Source of the DNA: Bacilli bacterium
Lineage (GTDB): Bacteria > Bacillota_I > Bacilli_A > RF39 > UBA660
Assembly (NCBI GenBank): GCA_017428485.1
Contig: JAFRQT010000048.1
Location: forward strand, 37,115 to 101,114
Direction: 5' to 3'
DNA: 64,000 nucleotides
Positions 8,197-15,250 of this stretch are shown piece after piece. Both the position numbers and the translations under genes were made by a program. The notes beneath the pieces are model-generated. The model had not been told where the DNA came from, ran no database searches, and saw only the letters and a program-made list of their open reading frames with translations. Position 1 is the stretch's first letter; each line of letters opens with the position of its first letter.

Positions 8197-9387
8197 TTAG
8201 ATATCAGATGTACTAACTGTTATAACAGGACGAAGGCCGATGCCGTAGCTAGACCATGGGTCAGCACAACGTAGAATGCTATTCCTATAATAACAAACAC
8301 GAAGCTGATCTTGAGCAAAACCAACCCAATATGACCAATTACCTTTTATTGTATTTGATAAAGAACCAGCTTCTTCATACGTTAAAAGTCTTCCTGTTAT
8401 GTTATTTGGTGCTCCTAACCTTTTTAAATTGTTTATATATCTTTCCACATAGTATGCAATATTATATCCATTATTTTCTGCATAGCCCTGTGTATTGCTT
8501 TCATTGATATATGTTGCTACACTTGGTGCAATTGTTGACATACTACTATTATATACATAAGGATATGGTGCTTTATAGCTTGTTGTTCCTGATGCATTTG
8601 CTGAGTTTGAATAATTACTCTTTAAACCTGAGGTATCAGGGCAAGAATATCCACTAGAACCAGTTGATACACAATTTGCATTATCCCAATATGATATTCC
8701 TGAAAACGCTACTACTCCTGTTCTATCAGTACATCCATTATAATGTCCTTTTGCTGTCTCACTTTGTAGTCCATATCCTGTATCGCTTTCTCTTAATGTC
8801 TTTGTTTTTGACCATATATTATTTGCTTTATTATATACATCTCCTACCAATAAATTGTACTTTGCAAGTAATATTGTACGCCCTTCTCCATCATCTGAAT
8901 TTATTACATAAAAATGTTCGCTTCCTATTCTAACTTCATCTCCTACTGTTATTTGCCCTTCATTTTGTCTATTTACATATTTTATTGGTCCACTACATTC
9001 AAAAGTATATCCACTTTCTACATCTTCCACTTCATTATTTTTTACATCACTTACTATTCCATTACTTACATATTTATATGTTCCATTATATACTTGTAAA
9101 TTTATTATTTCTCCATTTCCATTTAAACTTATACAATATTCTATATTATTTCCTCCTGATAATGATAATTTATTAGTTCCACTATTACTATAGTTCTTTG
9201 CCCCCATTCCATCTAAAAAGTATTGTTTTTTTGCAGTATTTATTATATTATTTGCTTCAGCTACAAAAGTATTTCTTCTTGCCTCATTATACATTTTCAA
9301 TACATTTGGAAGTGCTATTATAACTAGTATTGCTAGTATTGCTATTACTGCTAATAACTCTACTAGTGTAAATCCTTTTTTATTCAT
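8197..9387 (-). CDS. type IV prepilin-like protein with large C-terminal domain
   Basis: The N-terminus MNKKGFTLVELLAVIAILAI is a class III prepilin signal: a short basic leader, cleavage by prepilin peptidase expected before the Phe, Glu at mature position 5 and a hydrophobic helix of about 20 residues. The remaining 350 residues are extracellular. They contain several Cys and a C-terminal region with RLLTYEEA, then WSYWVGFAQ, then GIGLRPVITVS; this pattern is seen at the C-terminus of many Firmicute surface proteins of unknown function. No pilus ATPase, platform protein or prepilin peptidase is in the window. It has a textbook promoter and an AGGTGAT site, and two further prepilin genes occur at 14239 and 32812. 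Confidence 0.85.
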   Translation of the reverse strand: MNKKGFTLVELLAVIAILAILVIIALPNVLKMYNEARRNTFVAEANNIINTAKKQYFLDGMGAKNYSNSGTNKLSLSGGNNIEYCISLNGNGEIINLQVYNGTYKYVSNGIVSDVKNNEVEDVESGYTFECSGPIKYVNRQNEGQITVGDEVRIGSEHFYVINSDDGEGRTILLAKYNLLVGDVYNKANNIWSKTKTLRESDTGYGLQSETAKGHYNGCTDRTGVVAFSGISYWDNANCVSTGSSGYSCPDTSGLKSNYSNSANASGTTSYKAPYPYVYNSSMSTIAPSVATYINESNTQGYAENNGYNIAYYVERYINNLKRLGAPNNITGRLLTYEEAGSLSNTIKGNWSYWVGFAQDQLRVCYYRNSILRCADPWSSYGIGLRPVITVSTSDI

Positions 9388-9405
9388 CTATTATCACCTG
9401 TTATC

Positions 9406-9434
9406 ATTATAAGCATTTCATATTTTTATGTCAA
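9406..9434 (-). promoter_or_regulatory. consensus sigma-A promoter of the 8197 prepilin gene
   Basis: Minus strand TTGACA, exactly 17 bases, TATAAT: a perfect consensus match, with the start codon about 19 bases further on. Confidence 0.85.
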
Positions 9435-9475
9435 TTTATTATAATTACTTTTACTGTATATTTTTTATAATTAAA

Positions 9476-9500
9476 AACCAATATTATATAAACATTGGTT
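9476..9500 (-). terminator. terminator containing the nrdG stop codon
   Basis: Seven-base stem AACCAAT / ATTGGTT; on the minus strand it is followed by TTTTA. The nrdG stop codon lies in the loop region. Confidence 0.65.
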
Positions 9501-10053
9501 CTTTTTTAAATAGTTCTTCTTCATTATATTTTTTTTCATCAAGAAGAATTATTTCCTTCTTTTCTAATGTTTTAGGAACATCTATAAGTCTTTGATTTCT
9601 AGATCCTCTAAATAACAAACTTAAATCTCGTTCTTCTAATATAAATCTACCATCTACAAGTACATCTACATATTTTAGAAATTCCATATATACTTTCTTT
9701 TTCTTAGACATTTCAATTATTTCTTCCCAAGTAAATCCAGTATATACCCAAATATTTAATCCTTTGTTACGAGCATATTTTATTATTTCGAGACAAGCTT
9801 CAACTTGATACATAGGGTCTCCTCCACTTAAAGTAAGTCCAGTATGATATTCAAGTTCATCTATTGCCTCTTTTACTGCTTCAATTGGTACTAGACCACC
9901 ACCATTGAAATCCCATGTTTGAGGATTTTGACACCCCTTACATTGATGATGACATCCTTGAGTCCAAAGAACAGCTCTAAGGCCAGGTCCATCTACAATA
10001 CTATCAGTTTGAAGATCTGCTGCTAAGCGTATATACTTATTCTTTTGTTCCAT
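9484..10053 (-). CDS. nrdG: anaerobic ribonucleotide reductase activating protein
   Basis: NrdG is the radical-SAM activase that generates the glycyl radical on class III ribonucleotide reductase. The CxxxCxxC cluster motif is present as TQGCHHQCKGCQNPQTWDF (residues about 31-49), followed by LTLSGGDPMYQ, the GGxP-type SAM-binding motif. Length (189) is somewhat above the usual 155-175. Its start overlaps the small glycyl-radical gene (10037-10192) by 17 bases, indicating translational coupling. The cluster order is nrdD, glycyl-radical domain gene, nrdG, ending in a terminator. Confidence 0.95.
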   Translation of the reverse strand: MEQKNKYIRLAADLQTDSIVDGPGLRAVLWTQGCHHQCKGCQNPQTWDFNGGGLVPIEAVKEAIDELEYHTGLTLSGGDPMYQVEACLEIIKYARNKGLNIWVYTGFTWEEIIEMSKKKKVYMEFLKYVDVLVDGRFILEERDLSLLFRGSRNQRLIDVPKTLEKKEIILLDEKKYNEEELFKKEPMFI

Positions 10054-10192
10054 GAGTTACTCTATCTGCAACTTCAGATTTTTTTGCATTATTGAATCTA
10101 TCTAGAGTTCCTACTAAATATCCTGTTATTCTTCTAATTCTATCGAATTTTACTCCTTCTCCAACAGTTTTAGCTTTCTTTTCTTTTTCCAT
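10037..10192 (-). CDS. stand-alone glycyl-radical domain of class III ribonucleotide reductase (51 aa)
   Basis: This 51-residue protein contains FDRIRRITGYLVGTLDRFN followed by AKKSEVADRVTH, which is the glycyl-radical tail that normally ends NrdD; the Gly of RRITGYL is the expected radical site. The big NrdD protein just upstream stops right after its zinc motif and lacks this tail. The small gene has its own ATG with an AGGAAAGAGGT site 8 bases upstream, and 23 bases separate it from the NrdD stop codon, so it is not a simple frameshift. It probably docks into NrdD and is activated by NrdG. The frame is open further upstream, but the ATG at 10192 has the best ribosome site. Confidence 0.85.
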   Translation of the reverse strand: MEKEKKAKTVGEGVKFDRIRRITGYLVGTLDRFNNAKKSEVADRVTHGTKE

Positions 10193-10215
10193 AATATTTA
10201 CCTCTTTCCTTTCTT

Positions 10216-12489
10216 TTAACGACCTATACAGTCGTAACAATTTATTTTTTCCATTTCAACGCCTTCACATTCATGTCTTCCACATCTTGGACAAACGTCT
10301 TTAATAACTCCTACATATCCACATACAGGGTCTCTATCAACTGGATGGTTAATAGCTCCATATCCTATATCATTATCATGCATAATTCTAACAACACTTT
10401 CAAATGCATCTACATTATTAACTGTATCTCCATCAAGTTCTACATAAGAAATATGTCCGGCATTAGTAAATGTATGATATTTTCCTTCAACTTCCATTTT
10501 ATGTTTAACAGAAGTTTTGTAATAAACTGGCACATGGAATGAATTTGTATAATAATCTCTATCTGTTACACCTTTAATCTTTCCATATATTGATCTATCT
10601 ATTGCAACAAATCTACCAGAAAGTCCTTCAGCAGGAGTAGCTAAACAAGTAAAGTTTAGATTATATTCTTTAGTAAATTCATCACATTTTTCTCTCATAT
10701 GTTTAACAATTTCAATTCCTAATTTTTGAGCTTTATCACTTTCTCCATGATGTTCACCAATTAACGCTTTTAATGTTTCAGCAAGACCAATAAATCCAAT
10801 TGATAATGTACCATGTTTAAGAACAGTTCTTAGTTTAGTAGTATTATCCATTTTTTCACTGTTAATCCATACCCCAGAACCTAATAAGAATTTAAAATTT
10901 GATCTAGTTTTAGAGCATTGACACTCAAATCTTTGTAATAATTGATTCTTAACTAATTCCATCATTTCATCAAGTTCATTATAGAATGCTTTCATATCAG
11001 CTTTAGATCTTTCTCCTAATGCAATTCCATATTTAATACCTATTCTTGGTAAGTTAATTGATGTGAAGCTTAAATTACCACGTCCAGGTGTTACAGATGG
11101 ACCACATACATTTGCAAGAACTCTTGTTCTACATCCCATATATCCAACTTCAGTAGTATAATCACCATCTACTAAGAATGGTTTGTTAAAACTTGAATCT
11201 AAGAATGAAAAGTTAGGGAATAATCTTTTTGCAGATACTCTGCAAGCAAGTCTAAACAAATCATAACTAGGATCTTCTTTATTATAATTTACTCCCTCTT
11301 TTACTTTAAATATTGAAATTGGGAATATTGGTGTCTCACCATGTCCAAGACCAGAATCAGTAGCAAGTAAGTAATTCTTAATTACCATTCTTCCTTCTGG
11401 ACTAGTATCAGTTCCAAAGTTAACTGAACTAAAAGGAACTTGAGCACCTGCTCTTGAATGCATCGTATTTAAATTGTGAATAAATGCTTCCATTGCTTGA
11501 TAAGTTTGTCTATCAGTTTTCTTAAGTGCATTGTTATATGCGGCATTAAATATTTCTTTTAACCTTTCACTCTTTTCAGTAAATTCATTAAATTCTGATA
11601 AATCAATTTCAATAGTTTCTAATTTATCAATAGTTTCAATTACTTTATTAAAATTAACTAGATTTAAGAATCCTTCAAAATCTAATAAGTTATTTAATTC
11701 TTGTTTAAAATCTTTTTTAAATGTTTTAAGAACTCCTGGGGCCATATAGTAATCAAATGCTGGAATACTTTGACCACCATGTTGTTCATTTTGATTTGCT
11801 TGAATTGCTATAGCAGCAAGTGCTGTATATGATGCAATACTATTTGGTGTCCTTAAGAACCCATGTCCTGTAGAAAATCCATTTTTAAATAGTTTGCTTA
11901 AATCAATTTGAGTACATGTTGTAGTACCCATAGCCCAGAAATCCAAATCATGAATATGAATTGCTCCTTCATCATGAGCACGTGCAAATTTACTATCCAT
12001 TAAATATGCTTTAGCAAATTCTTTTGAAACAGTTGAACCAAAATGTAGCATAGTACCCATTGGTCCATCTCCATCAACATTTGCGTTTTCTCTTTTAGCA
12101 TCAGCTTCAGCAGCAGTCTTAAGTCCTAAAGACTCAATTGCTTTAACAAATTTATGTTGTTGTTTTACAACAAATGCATCTCTTGAAGCTGCTCTTCTTT
12201 CTCTATATCCTTTAAATGATTCATATACCTCAGTATATTTCATTTTCTTTAAGACTTCTTCAATGATGTCTTGAATATCTTCAACACCAATTGTCTTTCT
12301 ATCTTTATAGTTTTTCTCAATATGATCAAGTACTTTTTCTTTTACAGTATTTACTTCTTTTTCATCGTACTCATCATATACGCTATCAAAGCCTTTCTTA
12401 ATTGCAATAGCCACTTTAGTCGCATTAAAATTTACTCGTTGCCCACTACGTTTGACAACGATAATGTCATTAAAAAACTCTCTTTCCAT
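10216..12489 (-). CDS. nrdD: class III ribonucleotide reductase large subunit, without glycyl-radical tail
   Basis: NrdD reduces ribonucleoside triphosphates under anaerobic conditions. The N-terminal ATP-cone (VVKRSGQRVNFNATKVAIAI, residues 10-30 onward) gives allosteric control; the central barrel has HIHDLDFWAMGTTTCTQIDL, NTMHSRAGAQVPFSSVNFGT and GNLSFTSINLPR, all standard. The C-terminus has RDPVCGYVG and then CPRC and CYDC zinc ligands. It ends there (757 residues), while usual NrdD proteins carry the RxxGYL radical segment just after. That segment is encoded by the next gene. The start was placed at the ATG following AGGTGAGGG. It is divergent from the SigK-like gene. Confidence 0.95.
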   Translation of the reverse strand: MEREFFNDIIVVKRSGQRVNFNATKVAIAIKKGFDSVYDEYDEKEVNTVKEKVLDHIEKNYKDRKTIGVEDIQDIIEEVLKKMKYTEVYESFKGYRERRAASRDAFVVKQQHKFVKAIESLGLKTAAEADAKRENANVDGDGPMGTMLHFGSTVSKEFAKAYLMDSKFARAHDEGAIHIHDLDFWAMGTTTCTQIDLSKLFKNGFSTGHGFLRTPNSIASYTALAAIAIQANQNEQHGGQSIPAFDYYMAPGVLKTFKKDFKQELNNLLDFEGFLNLVNFNKVIETIDKLETIEIDLSEFNEFTEKSERLKEIFNAAYNNALKKTDRQTYQAMEAFIHNLNTMHSRAGAQVPFSSVNFGTDTSPEGRMVIKNYLLATDSGLGHGETPIFPISIFKVKEGVNYNKEDPSYDLFRLACRVSAKRLFPNFSFLDSSFNKPFLVDGDYTTEVGYMGCRTRVLANVCGPSVTPGRGNLSFTSINLPRIGIKYGIALGERSKADMKAFYNELDEMMELVKNQLLQRFECQCSKTRSNFKFLLGSGVWINSEKMDNTTKLRTVLKHGTLSIGFIGLAETLKALIGEHHGESDKAQKLGIEIVKHMREKCDEFTKEYNLNFTCLATPAEGLSGRFVAIDRSIYGKIKGVTDRDYYTNSFHVPVYYKTSVKHKMEVEGKYHTFTNAGHISYVELDGDTVNNVDAFESVVRIMHDNDIGYGAINHPVDRDPVCGYVGVIKDVCPRCGRHECEGVEMEKINCYDCIGR

Positions 12490-12636
12490 TTTTTCCCTCA
12501 CCTTAGATCATGTTCTCTATGATCTACATTAAGTCTAGCACTTAAGGTTTTTGTTGTAAATGTTTTTTTGTTATTTTTTTTCATTTTTTATAAAACTTTA
12601 CATTTTATTTTTTTAATTTTTTTGCACAAAAAAACA

Positions 12637-12658
12637 TTTGCCCTTTATTTAGGGCAAA
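12637..12658 (-). terminator. terminator/attenuator in the nrdD leader
   Basis: Stem TTTGCCC / GGGCAAA with an eight-base loop, followed on the minus strand by ATGTTTTTTT. Only nrdD lies downstream and only its presumed promoter upstream, so attenuation is possible; blocking of transcription from the divergent side is the alternative. Confidence 0.6.
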
Positions 12659-12688
12659 AAACACATATTATCACAAAATGTTCGCTTT

Positions 12689-12716
12689 ACATATTATATT
12701 TTATTTAACATATTAT
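12689..12716 (+). promoter_or_regulatory. possible SigE-like promoter of the sigK-like gene
   Basis: ACATATT, 13 bases, CATATTAT. This approaches the Bacillus SigE consensus (kmATATT and CATACAnT), which drives sigK there. The match is partial and in very AT-rich DNA; a sigma-A reading (TTTACA, 19 bases, TATTAT) is also possible. Confidence 0.3.
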
Positions 12717-12734
12717 TTATCAAGGTGATAAAAA

Positions 12735-13427
12735 ATGTTTAAAAAAATATTTAATTTTTTAAATAATATTATGTTATTTACAACTAGTTATTCAATTAAT
12801 GTATTTGATCCTCCTCTTTCTAAGAAAGAAGAAGACTATTATGTTAGTGAACTACTGAAAGGGAGCAAAGATGCAAGAAATAAATTAATTACCCATAATT
12901 TACGTTTGGTGGCACATATAGTTAAAAAATATGAAAATATTAACATATCATCAGATGATTTAATTAGTATTGGCACCATTGGATTAATAAAAGGAATTGA
13001 TTCATATAAAGGGGAAAAAGGAGTTAAGCTTACTACTTATGCGGCTAAATGTGCAGAAAATGAAATATTAATGTACTTTAGAAGCAATAAAAAATATAAT
13101 AATAATATTAGCTTAAATGATGTAATTGCGCATGATAAAGACGGTGGTGATATTACATTAATAGATGTGCTTGAAGAACATACTGAAACTATAGAAAATA
13201 AATTAGAATATAAAGATAATATTAAAAATTTATCTAAATATTTAAATGTATTAAATGATAGAGAATTAGAAATAATTAAAATGAGATATGGACTTTTTAA
13301 TTATGAAGAACAAACCCAAAATGAAATAGCAAAAAAACTTCATATATCTAGAAGTTATGTTTCTAGGATAGAAAAAAGAGCATTAATTAAAATGCTCCGT
13401 GAGTTTATTAAATTTAATGACGTTTAA
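12735..13427 (+). CDS. sigK: SigK-like sporulation sigma factor with pro-like N-terminus
   Basis: The 230-residue protein matches mother-cell sigma factors of the SigK/SigE type. Region 2 contains NLRLVAHIVKKYEN, DDLISIGTIGLIKGIDSYK and TTYAAKCAENEILMYFR; region 4 contains NDRELEIIKMRYGL and ISRSYVSRIEKRALIKMLRE, nearly identical to SigK. The first 25 residues (FKKIFNFLNNIMLFTTSYSI) are hydrophobic and precede PPLSKKEE, in the same place as the SigK pro-sequence removed by SpoIVFB in Bacillus. A good AGGTGAT site precedes the ATG. Its last 14 bases overlap the convergent kinase-like gene, and its coding sequence contains that gene's terminator. SigE is the main alternative identity. Confidence 0.85.
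   Translation: MFKKIFNFLNNIMLFTTSYSINVFDPPLSKKEEDYYVSELLKGSKDARNKLITHNLRLVAHIVKKYENINISSDDLISIGTIGLIKGIDSYKGEKGVKLTTYAAKCAENEILMYFRSNKKYNNNISLNDVIAHDKDGGDITLIDVLEEHTETIENKLEYKDNIKNLSKYLNVLNDRELEIIKMRYGLFNYEEQTQNEIAKKLHISRSYVSRIEKRALIKMLREFIKFNDV
13372..13397 (-). terminator. terminator of the convergent 13414 gene, inside sigK
   Basis: Minus strand stem GAGCATT / AATGCTC with a six-base loop, followed by TTTTTT. It lies wholly inside the sigK reading frame, encoding part of RALIKML. Confidence 0.7.
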
Positions 13428-14148
13428 GTTCTGGTACATGTGAATATGATTTTATAGCTTCATCTAGCATATCATAATTTGCTTCATACAAAGATAATTT
13501 ATTAGCTATTGATGGATCAAATCCTAATTTTATAAATTTATTTTTATAATATTCTATATCAGCAAAATCAGGTTCTTCATCTACAGTAGTATCTAACATT
13601 AAATCTAAGAATAATATATTTAATACAAAATCAGTAAATTCTTGATCATATTGACTATAATTATCTTTATAAGATGTACCAGAACCATCTAAATCAATAA
13701 GATGTGGATATAATTTTTTATCTAATAATATATTGCTACTCTTACCTGGTAAAAATGGTGTATTAGCAAGATCGTGTGGATAAATATAACTATCAGTTAA
13801 TTCTTTAACTGCAGCAAGTATTCTTTTAAGTACTATAATTTGATCATTTCTATCCAATCTATTAAACATATAATGTATTTGTTTACCATGCTCTCTTTCT
13901 AGTATTGCACCATTAAATTTATCTCCAAAATAGATAGCTCCTTTTGGAATGTTTGATAATCTAATATCATAATTATTTTTTTGAATTGTTTCTAAAGCTT
14001 TATAAAATCTTGATTCTGATGGATCTCTATATATTTTATAAGCTTTATTATTTGGGGCAGCATAAATAATGGCATCTCTACCTTGTCCAAGTTTTCTATG
14101 CCATAATAAACTATTTTTATTTATTGTAATTCCATTTAGCTTTTCCAT
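13414..14148 (-). CDS. protein-kinase-like fold protein, unknown function
   Basis: Not firmly recognised. The 244-residue product looks like a divergent eukaryotic-like kinase: an N-terminal glycine-poor loop region (WHRKLGQGRDAIIYAA), a possible Lys (AYKIYRDP), then YPHDLANTPFLPGKSSNILLD, resembling a catalytic loop with HD..N, and LIDLDGSG, resembling DFG. Key spacing differs from normal kinases, so it may be an atypical kinase or a pseudokinase. It has no membrane segment. The promoter is a good TTGACT-17-TATAAT whose -35 is enclosed by a 13-base inverted repeat. It converges on sigK with a 14-base overlap. Confidence 0.6.
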   Translation of the reverse strand: MEKLNGITINKNSLLWHRKLGQGRDAIIYAAPNNKAYKIYRDPSESRFYKALETIQKNNYDIRLSNIPKGAIYFGDKFNGAILEREHGKQIHYMFNRLDRNDQIIVLKRILAAVKELTDSYIYPHDLANTPFLPGKSSNILLDKKLYPHLIDLDGSGTSYKDNYSQYDQEFTDFVLNILFLDLMLDTTVDEEPDFADIEYYKNKFIKLGFDPSIANKLSLYEANYDMLDEAIKSYSHVPELKRH

Positions 14149-14171
14149 ATTAACCCCCTCTAACGACTATA

Positions 14172-14213
14172 ATTATATCAAAAATGACACAAAAAGTCAA
14201 TTTTGTGCCATTT
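14172..14213 (-). promoter_or_regulatory. promoter of the 13414 gene inside a 13-base inverted repeat
   Basis: Minus strand TTGACT (14195-14200), 17 bases, TATAAT (14172-14177). The arms 14182-14194 and 14201-14213 match in 12 of 13 positions and the six-base gap between them is exactly the -35 box. It may be an operator, or a terminator for the upstream prepilin gene used in combination. Confidence 0.7.
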
Positions 14214-14238
14214 GAATTGAAAAAATATATATTAAAAT

Positions 14239-15159
14239 TTACTTAGGTTCACCACAATTAGATTTGTTAAAAGATATTTGACATACATAAAGATTTGTTA
14301 CCCTAACAGCACCATCAAGGCAGGCATTTGCAGTAAATTCGGTATCTTCGCAGGTAATACATTTAGTAGCAGCAGCTTTCACACTAGGAATGCCTGTCAT
14401 ACCCCAAAATTTTTTATAATTTATATTATTTGCTTGTAAAATGTTTGTGTCACCGGTACAATTCTCTACACCAAATAAATCTATTAGTTTTACTTTATTT
14501 GAATGATATGAAGCACCAGAATCTGCCCCTTTTAAATAATATGCAGTCCCATTTTTAACAAATCCAACGTATGAATCTGTTATAGCATTACTATCATTAA
14601 CATTATGTGCAGTGAAAATAGGATATCCAAATGTATTGACAGCAGCAGAATAGTTATCAAACGTATTAGTATTGTTTACTGACAAAGTATCTCCTATACT
14701 TTTATTTTCAGTTCCTACATAATAGATATATTCAGGTGTTGACTCAGAATTACAACTAAATTCATAATCATCCCCAACCAATTCAACTTTACTTATATCA
14801 GCTTTATCAGTCTTACTATTAATTTCATACTTATATTCCCCATCAGATATATTAATACTTGTAATATATCCATTAGAATCCATATTTACACAATATTTAA
14901 ATTCACCAGTACCATTTTCAATATCTAATTTATTATTACCAGAAGTATTTGTATAAGTATGATTGCTATTATTATTAAATTGGTTTAAAAAAAATTTATT
15001 TTTAGCACTTTCATATATTGACTGAACTTCATTAAAAAAAGCATTCTTTTTGGCATCCTTAAATAGTTCTAATACATTGGGTAGTGCAATAATAGTTAGT
15101 ATTGCAAGTATTGCTATTACAGCTAATAACTCAACTAATGTAAATCCTTTTCTTCTCAT
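14239..15159 (-). CDS. type IV prepilin-like protein
   Basis: The N-terminus MRRKGFTLVELLAVIAILAI is a prepilin peptidase signal with Glu at +5 and a hydrophobic helix that ends in TIIALPNVLELF, almost identical to the protein at 8197. The rest of the 306 residues is a serine/asparagine-rich extracellular domain with six or more Cys in the second half (CTGDTN, CITCEDTEFTANACLDG, CQISFNKSNCGEPK), which could form disulphides. It is preceded by AGGTGAT and a good promoter. No assembly machinery is nearby; it sits between ileS and the kinase-like gene. Confidence 0.85.
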   Translation of the reverse strand: MRRKGFTLVELLAVIAILAILTIIALPNVLELFKDAKKNAFFNEVQSIYESAKNKFFLNQFNNNSNHTYTNTSGNNKLDIENGTGEFKYCVNMDSNGYITSINISDGEYKYEINSKTDKADISKVELVGDDYEFSCNSESTPEYIYYVGTENKSIGDTLSVNNTNTFDNYSAAVNTFGYPIFTAHNVNDSNAITDSYVGFVKNGTAYYLKGADSGASYHSNKVKLIDLFGVENCTGDTNILQANNINYKKFWGMTGIPSVKAAATKCITCEDTEFTANACLDGAVRVTNLYVCQISFNKSNCGEPK

Positions 15160-15182
15160 TCTATCACCTATTATATATACTC

Positions 15183-15211
15183 ATTATATAATAAACACAA
15201 TAAACATTCAA
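15183..15211 (-). promoter_or_regulatory. promoter of the 14239 prepilin gene
   Basis: Minus strand TTGAAT, 17 bases, TATAAT. The -35 box overlaps the last bases of the long ileS-end palindrome. Confidence 0.75.
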
Positions 15212-15250
15212 GTAAAATAAGATTTAGAAATCTAAATCTTATTTTACTTG
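15209..15250 (-). terminator. 19-base perfect inverted repeat at the end of ileS
   Basis: The arms 15209-15227 and 15232-15250 are perfectly complementary with a four-base loop, and the ileS stop codon lies in the upstream arm as transcribed. The T tract beyond is poor, so it may act as a terminator, an mRNA-end stabiliser, or both. Confidence 0.65.

Larger units (their letters stand above)
12490..12734 (-). promoter_or_regulatory. nrdD leader / divergent control region
   Basis: This 245-base region separates nrdD from the divergent sigma factor gene. On the minus strand it holds a possible promoter (TATAAT at 12693-12698; weak -35 TTGATA with a long 19-base spacer), then a hairpin with a T run (12637-12658), then two perfect inverted repeats near the start codon: TTAAGT / ACTTAA (12529-12545) and TAGATCAT / ATGATCTA (12504-12526). 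These suggest leader control of nrdD. No convincing NrdR box was found. Confidence 0.45.

Noticed and set aside
10193..10215. Split nrdD as a frameshift or stop-codon read-through
   Set aside because: A separate ATG with a good ribosome site follows the stop codon and the large gene keeps a normal zinc site to its end; a separate gene explains the sequence better, though re-sequencing would settle it.
12661..12734. NrdR box before nrdD
   Set aside because: The best candidate, near 12661-12676, matches the palindromic consensus at only about half the positions.
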